Shown piece by piece: positions 42,274 through 54,274 of a stretch of DNA of 64,000 bases; the stretch's first letter is position 1; each line of letters starts with the position of its first letter. Below the pieces are notes generated by a model. The model saw only the letters and a list, made by a program, of their open reading frames with translations, ran no database searches and was not told the DNA's origin. This DNA is from Dactylellina haptotyla (lineage: Eukaryota > Ascomycota > Orbiliomycetes > Orbiliales > Orbiliaceae): contig CM062383.1 of NCBI GenBank assembly GCA_031310005.1, positions 186,001 through 250,000 on the forward strand, read 5' to 3'. Both the position numbers and the translations under genes were made by a program.

Positions 42274-44412
42274 TCAAAGAGATTTAGCAAATCCTTCCGC
42301 TTTTACTACCCAACCTACCGGCCATCTAGTGCTTAATGTCGTCCCATTTTCACTTCCACCATCCCATCCACCTGCCATACCCGCCACTGCCATTAGGAGC
42401 CCTCCGCTTTGCGGCCAATATGGTGTTGCTACTCTCGTTCCGCCCACGGGCATACCTACATCATCAAACCCAAATGCCGGGTGTAAGAGTAAGTCTATTG
42501 CGTTTTTCGGGTCTCCTAGACGAGCGGACGTCATCGCCAACAATGGGAAATCCCAACCATAGGACTGGGAAAGGTTATACGTTTGATAAACTTTGGCTAA
42601 GGTAGCTTTGAGAATTGGAACACTAAACGATGGAATCTCAGGCTGAGGTGGTAGAAGCCCGTAAATTGCGACCAAGGCAGGGTGGTCAGAAGTGTATTTT
42701 GTGTTCGTCCACATATTGATGATTCCCTCATAGTGAACATACGTCCCATTTTGTACAGGTAGCGGGGCCAAATTCTCAGCTACATGTGTCCATTCCGTAG
42801 GAATCTCTTTCCCTTGCCTTTGCATCCATCGACTCGCGACATCAAGGCCGAACCTCCAGTATGCCAGTTCGAAAGTTGGATTTACTGTGGCATTTGGTGG
42901 TGTATTCTCTCCGACGGGATACATTGGCGGCCCTAGATCATATCTTCCTGTTGACGAGTTCCAGAAAGCGTAGGAAGCCATAAACTTTGCAGATTGCACA
43001 ATAACCTCGTCCCAGTTCTGTAAAGTTTCTAGAGTAGGAGACGCAAGGTACGCTTGTTCGGCGAACCACATTACATGTGGTTGTTGCCATATCAGTAATG
43101 CATTGATTTCGCCTGGTGCACTCCTTCCAGTTGGATCACTCATTTTACCCCATCTTGCGCCGCTGTATCCTTGATCTCTGGCCCGTTCAATTGAAGTAGA
43201 GAGGAATTTATTGTAAAGCGACGGCATACTTCGATCGAAAATGTCTGTCTTAGACCATGAAAGCCAATGCGAAACATGCCACATGGTCATTTCCAAGTGA
43301 AATTTACCATACCAGCCGTTATTGGTAAGCCCAGACTCTTGAGCAATAGCACCATTTGCCGCATCATTGACAGCCATCCCATATTGAGACAGGATGATCC
43401 TACGCTGAAGTTCTGTCGCAGAGCCAGAGTTGGTGCCTGTCAAATCAATAAAAGCGCCTGCGTTCCAGTATGATGCCCACCACCGTGCCGAAGTCGATAG
43501 TACCGAGTTAAATGAGAAAACGTGGTCGTGCGGACCTACATCTGGCGTAAAAGCGACGGAAAACGAAAAATCCTGAGCTTTACCGCTGCTTGGCTGTAGA
43601 AGATATCGATGGCTTGTTAGATTGACCCTTGAAAGCGCAGCGGGATTGTTCCAAGATATGCTAGTGAAATATGTCGTGGCATCTAGTGTATGTTGGATTA
43701 TTGCTTTCGTTTTCGCATTATGTGTGATGGTTGAGGTATGGTTCGCCACAGCGTTCCATATGCCAACGAAAGGAGCTTCGAATTTTGATTTTCCATCGGC
43801 GTAGGGATAATCGATGAAAATAGACAATGCACCGGTACCCAATAGCGTTGATGCAATTCCGAAAGAGACGATATCTTGCTCAGGATGTCCCACTGTTGTC
43901 ACAACCACACTTTCTCCGCTAAGAGTAAAACTAGAGGTGATAGTTCCTGTCCAGAGATCTAATACTTGCTTCTTATCCTTCAGATCCGCTTCTGATATAT
44001 TCATCCCATTAAAACTGAGGCCAATTCTGCCTAAATTGATCTTATGCGGGTTCTGTATCATCCACGTGCTGATGTCATTCTCGGCAGAATTTGGCATATC
44101 ATAATTTACAAGCCTTCCATGGGTTAACCAGTTCAATCCTGTGAAATCTTCAGGGCGAGTTTGACCCGGAGTTGTGGGCAAGGAGCGATTATGCCACGCC
44201 CAGGAGGACATTGTATTGAACGGCTGGAAAGTTTGCATTCCAGTTATGTCTGCGCCGAATGCAAAGTTGCCGTTACCGACTTGCATCGGTGTCGTGAGAG
44301 ACGAGGCATAGCGAATAGGATTGAATTGCTTGACGATTTGTTCACGATCGATTCGGCCGAATACCGTTCCGGCAGAGAGCAGTAACAAGACTACGAGTCT
44401 CGGAGGTATCAT
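42274..44412 (-). CDS. Secreted six-hairpin (GH65-like) glycosidase
   Basis: A single-exon frame of 712 residues with a signal peptide (MIPPRLVVLLLLSAGTVFG). The N-terminal ~300 residues are beta-rich, followed by an alpha/alpha barrel-like region. GWYGKFHLEMTMWH at about 367-379 matches the catalytic region of GH65-like six-hairpin enzymes, with Glu374 the candidate general acid. Later blocks include IWQQPHVMWFAE and YGWDFPLLAMTSARLG. Several Asn-x-Ser/Thr sequons fit secretion. Known relatives hydrolyse or phosphorolyse alpha-glucosides; the substrate here is not predictable. The absence of introns is notable among its intron-rich neighbours. Confidence 0.78.
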   Translation of the reverse strand: MIPPRLVVLLLLSAGTVFGRIDREQIVKQFNPIRYASSLTTPMQVGNGNFAFGADITGMQTFQPFNTMSSWAWHNRSLPTTPGQTRPEDFTGLNWLTHGRLVNYDMPNSAENDISTWMIQNPHKINLGRIGLSFNGMNISEADLKDKKQVLDLWTGTITSSFTLSGESVVVTTVGHPEQDIVSFGIASTLLGTGALSIFIDYPYADGKSKFEAPFVGIWNAVANHTSTITHNAKTKAIIQHTLDATTYFTSISWNNPAALSRVNLTSHRYLLQPSSGKAQDFSFSVAFTPDVGPHDHVFSFNSVLSTSARWWASYWNAGAFIDLTGTNSGSATELQRRIILSQYGMAVNDAANGAIAQESGLTNNGWYGKFHLEMTMWHVSHWLSWSKTDIFDRSMPSLYNKFLSTSIERARDQGYSGARWGKMSDPTGRSAPGEINALLIWQQPHVMWFAEQAYLASPTLETLQNWDEVIVQSAKFMASYAFWNSSTGRYDLGPPMYPVGENTPPNATVNPTFELAYWRFGLDVASRWMQRQGKEIPTEWTHVAENLAPLPVQNGTYVHYEGIINMWTNTKYTSDHPALVAIYGLLPPQPEIPSFSVPILKATLAKVYQTYNLSQSYGWDFPLLAMTSARLGDPKNAIDLLLHPAFGFDDVGMPVGGTRVATPYWPQSGGLLMAVAGMAGGWDGGSENGTTLSTRWPVGWVVKAEGFAKSL

Positions 44413-46437
44413 TTTATTGGTTTATTTAATCTCATCAACAAGATAGAAAGAAATGGAAGTTTTAAAGAATAAGTGAAATATAATTCAAGGTCAGCAAGAG
44501 GTGCACATAGCTATATAGAGAAATACAGTGTACAAGTTTTCGGCTATATTGAATCCGTACGCAAAGTTAAGATACCCGAAAATCCCCAGATTTTCGGCAC
44601 CAAACTTGCCAAATCATTCGCGAAAAATCTTAGCTTTATAACCTGGGTAATCTTGCGAAGCTTGTTATTGTAGATCCACTTTTCGCGATCGGAAAAATTA
44701 ACCCGGTGCGACTAGTGCGGATAAAGAGTATCCTAGCGCGCATCGATGTCAACTTGTTGGAAAAGGATAAATTATTATTCCACCACTATGAAGCTTCCCA
44801 GATTGAATACTCCTCAAGATGTACCGACAAATAGTTCAAAAACTTAACAAATTACGTCTCATCCTGAAGGAGGCTTAAGTTAGATCAACTGTATTTATCT
44901 AGTCAAGTCACTTACGAAATCAAGAAATATATTAAGAACGACCAAAGAGACATAATGACAAACGCAAGGCGCTATCCAGCCCCTCTTCAAGTTTAGTTCG
45001 ACGCGACCCGAGCCACAAGCAGCGTAAAAGAAAGTCAAGCATCAACGTATACCTAAGGTTATTGAGCTTACAATTGATAACATAGCATGTTAAGCAAGTT
45101 CTAGGCGAGATTCCAGCAGCTGTTTTCAAGCAATGTCGATACTCTGCGGGGAACAAGAGCTTCGGCCTTGGAGCCCCATCGCAGCCATAACCCGCCGCGT
45201 TGTGATTCAAATTCCATTGCATTGTCTCCACACCCCAATTCTCGTAACGAGTCCCCGCTAGCTACAAACTTCCCCACCGCTGCTGAACAAATCATCTGGA
45301 CCTAAACACAAGTGAGAGATGCGATGTAACGTTATCCGAGAAGTTCACAAAATGGACACAATAAGCAATCCAAAAGTCGCTCCTCCTCGGTTGTGCTTGT
45401 GCGCTCAACTATCCAAAGGAGGTCTAGGCCCCCATACATCACACCCGCATCTCCAATCAGATCAAGCATATCCCCTTCTTCTCCTCGACACGAACGGGTC
45501 CGGGCACCCTCCACATCTTGTAAAAGTAGCTTTGTACCCACTTTGCAAGTTCTGACGCAATGGCTTTCAGGGGTTAATTCGAATATATGCACGAGCTCGA
45601 GTTTCCGGTAGACCGACACTGCGCGTGTTGCGCGATGGCAAGTGTTCGCTCTCAGTGGGAATGGGTTTGCACAAGGATTCAAAGCGAGACCGATCCAAAA
45701 TAAAACGGTAGAAAGCCAGTAGATGGATACCATTTAAGCCTAATGGCATTAGGGTTTTCCGCTTTCAGGTACCTACACCAAGCTAGGTCGGTACACTTTG
45801 TAAGCGCTGTCAAATTGTTAAGCATGAATTCCTATCGCCCAAACGGGCGAGAAGGCGGAGCATCGAAAGCTAAACAATGCCATAGCCAATCTCCCACCAA
45901 AGGACCCTGTATCCTGTTACCAACCATACTAGAGAAAGAAGCTCCAAACCCCAAATAAAGTTAGCCGGAGCTCGCCATATCACAAATATTAGCGTTTCAT
46001 TTTAATGTAGAGAAACAGGGCTAAGTTCTGAAATCCGATATCAGATCTGGAAGTCGTGATATCCAGAAATCTTGAAGTTCAATTCTTTGGGAATAATCCG
46101 ACTGTCTTGGTACTCTTTGGCCTGTATGATAATCTGATGCGCCAATTTTAGGCCACCAAGATCCCATCTACAGATCTATGCATTTCGCGTAGTATGAGTT
46201 CAGTAGGACGTTCTGTAGCTTCTTAGAATGATGTTCCCATGAAGGCGTCGATATATCAGCGTTGCGCCAAAGGTCTAGTATATAAACACTATCTGCCGAC
46301 CTCGAAGAGATATTACAATACACAATACGAACACCAGAGTATCGAATGAAAGCAGTATTCCCATTTATCAAAGCCATATATCCCTTCTTATCGAAATTCC
46401 CGTCCAATAGCTTTTCAGCAAAATCTGAAATCCAAAA
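44413..46437. other. Divergent promoter region
   Basis: About 2 kb between the divergently transcribed glycosidase and protease genes. A 133-codon minus-strand frame at 45332-45733 overlaps other frames and has no recognisable feature. No supported gene. Confidence 0.5.
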
Positions 46438-47972
46438 ATGAAGTTTACCAAAGCTTCTATCTTCATAGGAATATTGATTCCCATTGTTACCGCTGCCCCG
46501 CATCCTATTCTCCAAGACTCCTTCTCTGATATTGAACTTCCCGGTCCTCGGCCCTTGGATTTTGACCCACCTGCGCTTCAAAATACAAAGAAGTTTATTA
46601 TTGTACTGAAGGAGAGTGTAGATGCGATACAGCTTCGAAAGCACACGGTATGGGCATCAGAAGTTCACGCAAGAAACTTGAAGAAAAGACAGGATCTTGG
46701 GCTCCCAGTGGAAGTCGAGGTAGCCGGTGTAGAGCGAACTTTTGATATCAATAGATTCAAGGCTTATGCTGGCTCTTTCGATCGGGATACTCTCGAAGAG
46801 ATCGAGAGGAGCAACGATGTAAGTAATATACCGAGACCGAACACTACATCATTTATAATATTAATTCGGCAAACAGGTCGCCTATGTTGAACCCGAGCAA
46901 GATGTTTATACCGCCGACCTTGTGACTCAAGAGTCGGCACCTTGGGGCCTCGCGGATATCTCGAATCAAGCTTCTAATACCACAAATTATCATTACGACT
47001 CTTCTGCCGGTGAAGGAATGTACGCGTATATCGTCGATAGTGGGATTAACTTTGCCCACGAAGACTTTGAGGGCCGCGCCGAGCTCGGGTATAATGCATT
47101 GAAGACCTTGAACAACACCGATACATCTGGTCACGGCACTCATGTTTCTGGTATCGTTGCCGGGAAGACTTACGGTGTTGCGAAAAAGGCAAGATTGGTA
47201 AACGTGAAGGTGTTCAGCGGCAGAAAAGTGAGTTTTTCGTTTCACCTAAGGCCCTTTTTTTGATACCATCACTAACCTTACTCCGCGTCGCAGACATCGA
47301 CTATCACTGTGATCGAAGGGTTTAATTGGGCTGTTCAGGATATTATCGCGAAGAACCGCACGGGAATCTCCGTTATAAATATGAGCCTGAGTACGCGATT
47401 CACAAAGTTATAATTACACCAGGAGCATAGGCGCTAACACCTCACTGCACCGCAGCAACCAATGTTAGCAAGGCCTTCAACACAGCAGTTGACAGTGCAT
47501 ATGAGAAAGGCGTTGTAACCGTAGTCGCAGCTGGAAACTCCAATGTAAGCACCATCCAACTACTCAAACAATACCCCTATTCCGCAAAGCTAACATATAC
47601 ACTTTTTAGCTCCCAGCCTCCATGAAATCGCCCGCATCGGCCACAAACGCCCTAACTGTTGGCGGTGTCTCCCTTGGTCATGTCAGAGGCAGCTACTCAA
47701 ACTACGGCTCTGCGGTCAAGATAATGGCGCCGGGTACGAAGATTCTATCAGTTGGTATCGCTAACAGCACCGCCTTCGCCACAAAAACCGGAACCTCAAT
47801 GGCAGCACCACACGTTGCGGGACTAGTTTGCTACCTAAGAAAACTGGAAGGCTTGAGGACTGCTAAAGAAACTATAGATAGAATTCTGGGACTCGCTCAA
47901 AAGGGTGTACTGAATGAAACAACTTTGATGGAGAGCCCTAATCTATTGGCGTATAATGGGGTTGGCTTGTAG
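46438..47972 (+). CDS. Secreted subtilisin-like serine protease (S8A, proteinase K type)
   Basis: Exons 46438-46818, 46877-47227, 47294-47390, 47456-47544 and 47610-47972 join in phase into 426 residues. A signal peptide (MKFTKASIFIGILIPIVTA) precedes an I9 inhibitor propeptide (KKFIIVLKE ... VAYVEPEQDV). The catalytic triad is complete: Asp181 in YIVDSGIN, His213 in GHGTHVSG, Ser369 in GTSMAAPH. The oxyanion Asn is in AAGNSN. It should mature by removal of the propeptide and degrade protein outside the cell. The fourth splice point gives MSLTT where family members often have MSLGG. The length is normal for the family (about 400). Confidence 0.92.
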
Positions 47973-48511
47973 CCTCATCATGCCCCCCTATCCAGATCGA
48001 GTACATAACCTCGCACTGCCCGAGAATACAAAAAACCTAACAAAAACTGGGGATTTTGATAAAATCATATTACGAGTATAATAATGTATAATATTAGTTG
48101 GAATATTTGTGCAAATAGAATGCGTATACTACTATTTTATAACTTAATAGACTTTGTCTCATAAACCGGAGATAGACTCCAAACTTGCAAAACGGTTAAT
48201 TGAGGAACCACATTTACATCCCGCCTCAGACTTAAAACTGTGTTGTCTCATACAGAAATACCACACATATTTCCGTTTTAGGAAACAACACTTTGAGTAT
48301 CACAATTCGAACGACATACTACTCAGTCGTGTTTTCAACATTCTGATTACATGCAAACTAGCACGCTTCGCGAGAGTATCAAAAGGAGTATAATTCGCCA
48401 AAAGCTTTATGAAATGTTATATAATGGTATATCTATGTACAATGCACTCCATGCATGACTCATATTTACAACCCAACCCAATCCGACCTCGCTCAAACAA
48501 CTATGAGTTGC
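47973..48511. other. Convergent 3' intergenic region
   Basis: About 540 A+T-rich bases between the convergent protease and GH131 genes. No gene seen. Confidence 0.5.
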
Positions 48512-49882
48512 TTACAAGCACTGGCTGTAGTATGGGTTAAGGGCGGAGCAGCTTGCTGGTGGAGCGCAAGCGGTTGGACCGGTCCATCCGATACCGCCGC
48601 ACTGTCCCCATTGCGACTGAAGGGCGCCGCCTGAGGTGGTGGTGGTGGTAGTGGTTGTTCGGGTGGTGGTTGTGGGGGTGGTGGTGGTTCGGGAACTGTG
48701 TAGTAGATATGTTAGTATTGGCACTTTTCATATGATTTTCTTTAGATAGGGAGGGTGCACTTACGAGGTGGTGGTAGTTCGGCTGGAAGTGGTGGTGGTC
48801 CTGCTGGATGTGGTAGTAGTCCTGCTAGATGTGGTGGTGGTTCGGCTACTAGAATGCGTCAACCGAGTTAGCATTGAAATTTAGGGAAGCGACTTCCAAT
48901 TCTTTGAATGGCTTACGAGGTAGTGGTGGTTCGGGAGGTAGTTGGGCTGGTTGTGGTAGTCCTTGAGGTGGTGGTGGTCTGTGTACCGCCAGATCCAATC
49001 TGGGTGTTCAAAGATCCGCTCTCAACATAGACACCGCTGAAGTACCAGTCCTCAACATCGGCACTGTTGAGATCAGAGTTCATTGGCAGACGGAGGACAC
49101 CCAGATGCCAGTCAGCACCGTTGGAAGAAGTACCAGCGGAGAATGGACCAGCAGTTTGGACGAGTGGGTCGGAACCAGTAGAATGCCAGAAAGCGACGGT
49201 TTGAGCAGAGAAGTCCTAGAATACGATTAGAATAAAAGAGGATTTTACCGGTATTTAACAGGGAAGAACATACAATATCATAAGCGACGTTGTGCCAGAC
49301 ATCAGCGTCGAAGGTGACACTCCACTTGGTCTGTCCGGAGACGCACCACTTGAGGGTTGGGTCGCTGGTTCCCGAAGCACCGGAGAGCAAGCCGTACTTC
49401 AACTCAGTGAAGTGGGATTCGAAAAAGTTGACCTGATGCTCAAGGTCGGATCTTGGAGCATTAGTGCTCGTCCTCTTGACAGAGAAATGGTAGTAAACAT
49501 GGCCGGAGTTGATCGCTGCCGAGGTTTGAGGAATCAACTCAGTACGTCGCATGTTCTGGCCGTTCCAGTAGGCGGTTTTGTCAATGGAGATCTTGACACC
49601 CTGGTTGGAAACAGTGTCTGCTGGGTTCTTGTAGCTTGGGGAAAGGTTGACATATTGGGTGACGGGTCCGCTTCCGTGGATGTAGTATTGGTAAGGACCG
49701 ACCTGGTTCGACCAGGACCAGTTATTGAGGTCGGTAGATGATGAGAACTCATTGAATCGTCCATCCCAGAGGACAGTTCCAGCTAGACACAGTTAGTGGT
49801 TACGCCCATCCTCAAATGATTTTAGTAAGAACATACCTAGGGCGGACCCGGCGAGGGCTTGAACCAAAGCAAGCTTCAACAT
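48512..49882 (-). CDS. GH131 beta-glucanase with C-terminal CBM1
   Basis: Exons 49882-49837, 49782-49274, 49215-48917, 48848-48765 and 48695-48512 join in phase into 373 residues. A short signal peptide ([16 protein letters not shown]) leads into a GH131 domain with [59 protein letters not shown] and [12 protein letters not shown]. Known GH131 enzymes cleave beta-1,3, 1,6 and 1,4 glucans. A Ser/Arg/Thr linker of SSRTTTT repeats follows, then a CBM1 cellulose-binding module ([16 protein letters not shown] ... YYSQCL). It should act on plant cell wall cellulose and glucan. A TATA box lies ~120 bases upstream. Confidence 0.92.
48765..48848 (-). repeat. Linker exon made of four 21-nt repeats
   Basis: This 84-nt exon encodes exactly four copies of a seven-residue unit (SSRTTTT type). 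It has phase 2 at both ends, so its loss or duplication keeps frame. The flanking exons end or begin with the same unit. Confidence 0.8.
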
Positions 49883-49997
49883 TTTGAAATCCAGTTTCTA
49901 AGAATTAAATGGTCGAAAATATGTACAATTTCAATGCAAGTTATTTTTTGCTAAACTAAACACCACAATTACGCGGTCTAGATGAGAGGGCAAGTGC

Positions 49998-50006
49998 TTT
50001 TATATC
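49998..50006 (-). promoter_or_regulatory. TATA box of the GH131-CBM1 gene
   Basis: It reads GATATAAA on the minus strand, about 120 bases upstream of the ATG at 49882, a normal distance for a strongly induced fungal secreted-enzyme gene. No carbon-catabolite sites were scored. Confidence 0.5.
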
Positions 50007-51425
50007 ACGAATCCAATTAATTAAAGCTATGGGTGAACGTCATCTCTCTATAAACGACGGCAGCACAATCCGGAACCCCGACTTGGAGAGGCGCTATATT
50101 GGAAAGGATCACCAGGGTTTTACTTGGAGCATCCAGGTAGGCGGTGCCTATGCGGAATCACACAATCGCCTGGCCCTGTTAGCAATTCAGAAATGCCTGC
50201 GAATTGCGAGCGTGTTTGGTACGGAGCATCCGGTCCGTACTAAGCCAGCAGTCAGATCCAGTGCTGTTTGACGGATGCCATTCCGGCTGTATTGGTAGGT
50301 TTCAACCCCTTGGCGGCCTCGCACCAACCCCCGCCGACGGAACGACCAGGGGGGCCGGACCAGCGCTGGGTCACAAGATATGTCAAGCTTTTTTTTCTCG
50401 AGACCGCGACTTTGAAGACAGTGGAAATACTCCGATCGACTATGTGCGCACATATGCTAGATGGGCTTTATATAGCCCTGTAGCTTAAGGCTGGGCACCG
50501 GAGTGATAATGTGGAGATGGCAAACTGGAAGTGGGTTCCGTTTCATAATCCGTATTTCTAGAAACCTCATTCCGGCGTGCTTGGCTCCGTCGATACCAAC
50601 TGGCTTCGAGCCGCAAGCCAAGGTCAACGAGCTATATATATTGTAAGAGGACGCGACTACTTTTTCGAGCATAATACCGGAAGATGATATTACAAGTCGA
50701 CTGCTGGTGTCGGCTAATGATACCCCTCCGTAAACGATGCTCTGCAAAACTTGACTACTGGCGGCTAGCATAAATTGACGACTTGAATGATGGATGCTGC
50801 AGTGCGCACTGACTAGCCAACAAGCCAGAACAAGGAAGGAGGTTGTGTTCCCTGAATGGTGAAAACAGTGACGACAGACAACACATCCCCCGCAACTAGG
50901 CTGGCCCTCAGTCGTCATTACACATTTTGTGCGCCCCCACCGTGATAACCATTGGCGGCTTCAATGCCAGGCGGGAAAATTTTTTTACTCATTTGCATGA
51001 AGAATTTTTACGAGCGTGGGCGTTACTGCTGCGATGTTCGTGTGAACAATCCAGCTGATTACGTCGCCATCAAGGATCACTTCATCACGAGTTGGTTCCT
51101 AATAGCAATTGATGCTGGGCAAGGCATTCAAGGCTCACAAGACTGTTTTCCATTACATTAAGACTAGTATACAAAACTTTTAGTCTTCCCCGCACTGCGA
51201 AAAGGTAAAATATCAAGTGTGTGAAAAAAAACTCGGAATGCTACTTGCAAACCAATAGATTCAAGGTCATGAAATATATATCGTAGGAGAACGTTATACA
51301 AACGAGTTAGAAGGCAAATCCAAACGACAGAAGAAAAAACACCGTAATCCAGTACCCGCCCTTAAAAATAAACCCGTAAGGAAAAATATACAAAATATAG
51401 AAGTGAAATCATTAAACCTCGCGGT
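50007..51425. other. Gene-free stretch
   Basis: About 1.4 kb. A 153-codon minus-strand frame (50457-50918) and smaller plus-strand frames lie here without any recognisable domain or codon pattern. No supported gene. Confidence 0.45.
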
Positions 51426-52214
51426 TTAGTACTTTGTGGTACGGCTCCTCCGCGGCCCCTGGCTCATGCTTCTCGCCAAATGCCTTGTTGCCATTCCGAT
51501 AACACCTGAGCCGACTTTGTTACCGACGCTCTCGTCCCTCTTGTGCTTGATGCTTTTGCCCATGGTTTTGCTGGTCGCCATTCCGCCGACAACCGATTCG
51601 ATGATGGTCTTCAAGCTGCCTCCGTTACCACCGGATCTATCGACCAGGACGTCTATTCCACCTGCGGCAATGGCTGCGCCGGCGATTTGCATCAATCTCT
51701 GTGGCGTGAGCTTTCCCTCTTTTCTTGTCCGGAAAGCTTCCATGGCAGCAGCAGTCAAAGCAGCCTGCAGTGCCTCTCTAGTGTTTTTCTTTCTCTCATC
51801 GAAATCTTGTCCGCCCGATCGGGTTTTGTGGTCGCCCTTATGCTTGGACTGAATAAGTCCAACTGCGGCTAGTAGATCTTCCACGATACCAGCCTTACCG
51901 CCTCTTTCTCGGCTCGGGGACTCCTCAGAGTAGTACTCTCTCTCCCGTCGTCGGTGTTCGCGACCGCGAGTTCGGTGGCCCTCGCCATCAGAGTGTGGTG
52001 CGGTGGTGTGCCGTCTGGAAGGACGGCGTGGGGAAGGCTCGCGCGAGGAGTCCGAAGAGTAAGAATCCGAATCGGAGGAAGAATCGTACGATGGGGATCT
52101 ATGGCGACGGCTGCGACGGTGAGTGGTTTCGCGATCTTTCTCCGATCGTTCGTAGCGGTCGCGGCTGCGATCACGGTATTCGCGGCCGCGGGAAGATTTG
52201 TCGTATTTCGACAT
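51426..52214 (-). CDS. RS-rich hypothetical protein
   Basis: A single-exon frame of 262 residues. The first ~110 residues are dominated by Arg, Ser, Asp, Glu and His (SDSDSYSSDSSREPSPRR), as in RS-type nuclear proteins. A helical part follows, with Ala/Gly-rich segments (LTAAAMEAF, IAGAAIAAGGIDVLVD, VVGGMATSKTMG) that could form a glycine-zipper or membrane-contact helix. The C-terminus is basic. It resembles fungal conserved hypotheticals with an RS head and glycine-zipper tail. RNA-related or stress-related roles are possible; no RNA-binding domain is visible. Confidence 0.75.
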   Translation of the reverse strand: MSKYDKSSRGREYRDRSRDRYERSEKDRETTHRRSRRHRSPSYDSSSDSDSYSSDSSREPSPRRPSRRHTTAPHSDGEGHRTRGREHRRREREYYSEESPSRERGGKAGIVEDLLAAVGLIQSKHKGDHKTRSGGQDFDERKKNTREALQAALTAAAMEAFRTRKEGKLTPQRLMQIAGAAIAAGGIDVLVDRSGGNGGSLKTIIESVVGGMATSKTMGKSIKHKRDESVGNKVGSGVIGMATRHLARSMSQGPRRSRTTKY

Positions 52215-54274
52215 TTTTTGTATTGGGTGAATGTAGTATGTGGGGTAGGAGGATTATTTCTTCCGGAGGGGAGAAGAAATATTAATGTAGTAAGCGAATA
52301 TTTGGTCCAAACTAGTTGAGTATAGTTAAGCCCCGCTTCGGTGATGGTTTATTTGCCTGCTGAACATGAAGGATGGAATATCACAGAGTAGAAAAATCGA
52401 CCAAGATTAGCGGCAAAGAGGTCTTTTATAAATGATTTCTCACATCGGTAAGAAAAGGCAGGGCACGTCAAAGGTGTATTACGACTGTTGCATAGTTTCC
52501 CTTCTGGCTGACATGGTTGCATGCATATTGCTTCTCTGCGGTCTGGTGCGAGGAATCGATGTACATTGTACAAGTCGCAGCGAAAATCAGCTGCCACATT
52601 CACAGCGAAATCGCCCAGCGGCCAAGTAGCTCGCTCCGTTTGTGCACTGCGAGATAAGTGGGAGCATGGGGAAAAGCAGGGTTCTCGATCGGATTCCTGC
52701 ACCTTCTAGCGATTTTTTCGTTCGGGCATTTCGCCGGCCTATCCCTTTTGCAGTATTCGGAGGCGATTTTCAGCTGAGATGCACGATGACATGGGTGCCT
52801 CGCCACACTCTGGCCCAATTAGTTCTCCTAAAGGGACTGTGCGCCACAGATTTGCTTCGCCACGGCATTACGTCCGTTATTATTAGCGCTCAGAGGACCG
52901 AAACGAGGGTGTCCGGACATGGGAAATCGACAGGGTGCATGCACATCGTGGCCCTGCATATTTGCATATCTGCACCGTGTTGGCGAGGTCTAGACAAATT
53001 TACAAAGGGGGTTCTGATATTCGAGGACCGTGGCCCATCGCTTCAAGCGAGGTGAGCGGGGCTTGCGAAGGCAGTTACTCGTGTCTGAGAGTCTTTGAAG
53101 TCTCATCATGCATCCGGAACGAGGCGACGGCCAGTTCACACGCTAACAGAAGCGCCGCACAATTGTACAAGAATGGGCTGGACATAGCCACGACAGCGGC
53201 CAACACACCGGCTGGACACCTGTTTGTCTGTTCGCTGGCAGACAGCGAAATATGGACAGCTGGGCATTAATAATGGAACCGAGCTTGAGTGGCAGGCTCC
53301 TGGCGGCGGCCTCCGAAGCGTCACGAGATGTCGCGATAATTTCTAGCACCGGCTAGATTGAGAGTCATTCTGAATGCGGGCCGGAACTACTCGTTTCCCT
53401 CCATTGCAAGACGCATCCGCCTCGCGAGGTTGAATTCCACCCGTCAACTTGAAACCGTGCGTGTTGAAATGGCATTCGCGTCTGCTTCCCTCGCCAAGTT
53501 GAGTCCAAGACACAGCTCTTCTCCACAATGCGGCAGCATATCCGAGTGGCAACAGGAGGATGATCAGGGTCACCGAGTCGGCCGCGCGCTGCTGTTAGCA
53601 TCAAATCAGATTGTCTAGATCGTGGCTTACGTCTCCGACGTTGCCTATCCTGTCTCAAACTTTATTCGTAGGTACGCATGCTATCTAGCTTCGTACCAAC
53701 AATTTTCTAATGTTTTCTATATATCACCCGTCGACCGTCTTTACATCCCGTAATCACCGGCACATGAGGTATATCATCTGTCCGCATAGTATGGGTTTAT
53801 ATCCGCTTTTTATACCGTTGCTATTATAGTCCCAATTTTCGAAATTTTATACCACACAGAACTGTATGATATAGGATAATGTTACTCCTTCGCGTCGACG
53901 GCGGTATATATCACCCCTGTGTTAATTATAATATGTTAATATATTAGACCCGACCGAAATCTGTTAAGTGATATGCTGCCTCCTGCTTTCCATATTTCTG
54001 CCACCTAATATTTGGCCCAAATATTTGAAAAGGCAGTATGAAGATCGAGGGGTAGCCCGCAGGAAATGTCCACGATGCAAGGGGTCCGCCAAACATTTTA
54101 CCACGACTATAATTCAACAAAAATAGATTGCCTGTTAAAAAACAAGATCAATGGATATGCCAGTATCTTCGAATGAACGAATTGTAATGCTCTCCATCCA
54201 CCTCATAGACCCACAATCCCGAATACAAATCCCGAATTAATCCAAACCCACGAAACCCTAGATAGTTTGTCGAC
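52215..54274. other. Divergent promoter region
   Basis: About 2 kb between divergent genes. Many mid-length frames on both strands cover each other and have no motif; G+C is relatively high near 52600-53600. No supported gene. Confidence 0.45.

Noticed and set aside
45332-45733. 133-codon minus-strand frame with a hydrophobic start
   Set aside because: The start looks signal-like, but the rest has no conserved character and overlaps other open frames in the divergent promoter region.
50457-50918. 153-codon minus-strand frame
   Set aside because: No domain, no signal peptide and no plausible context; treated as chance.
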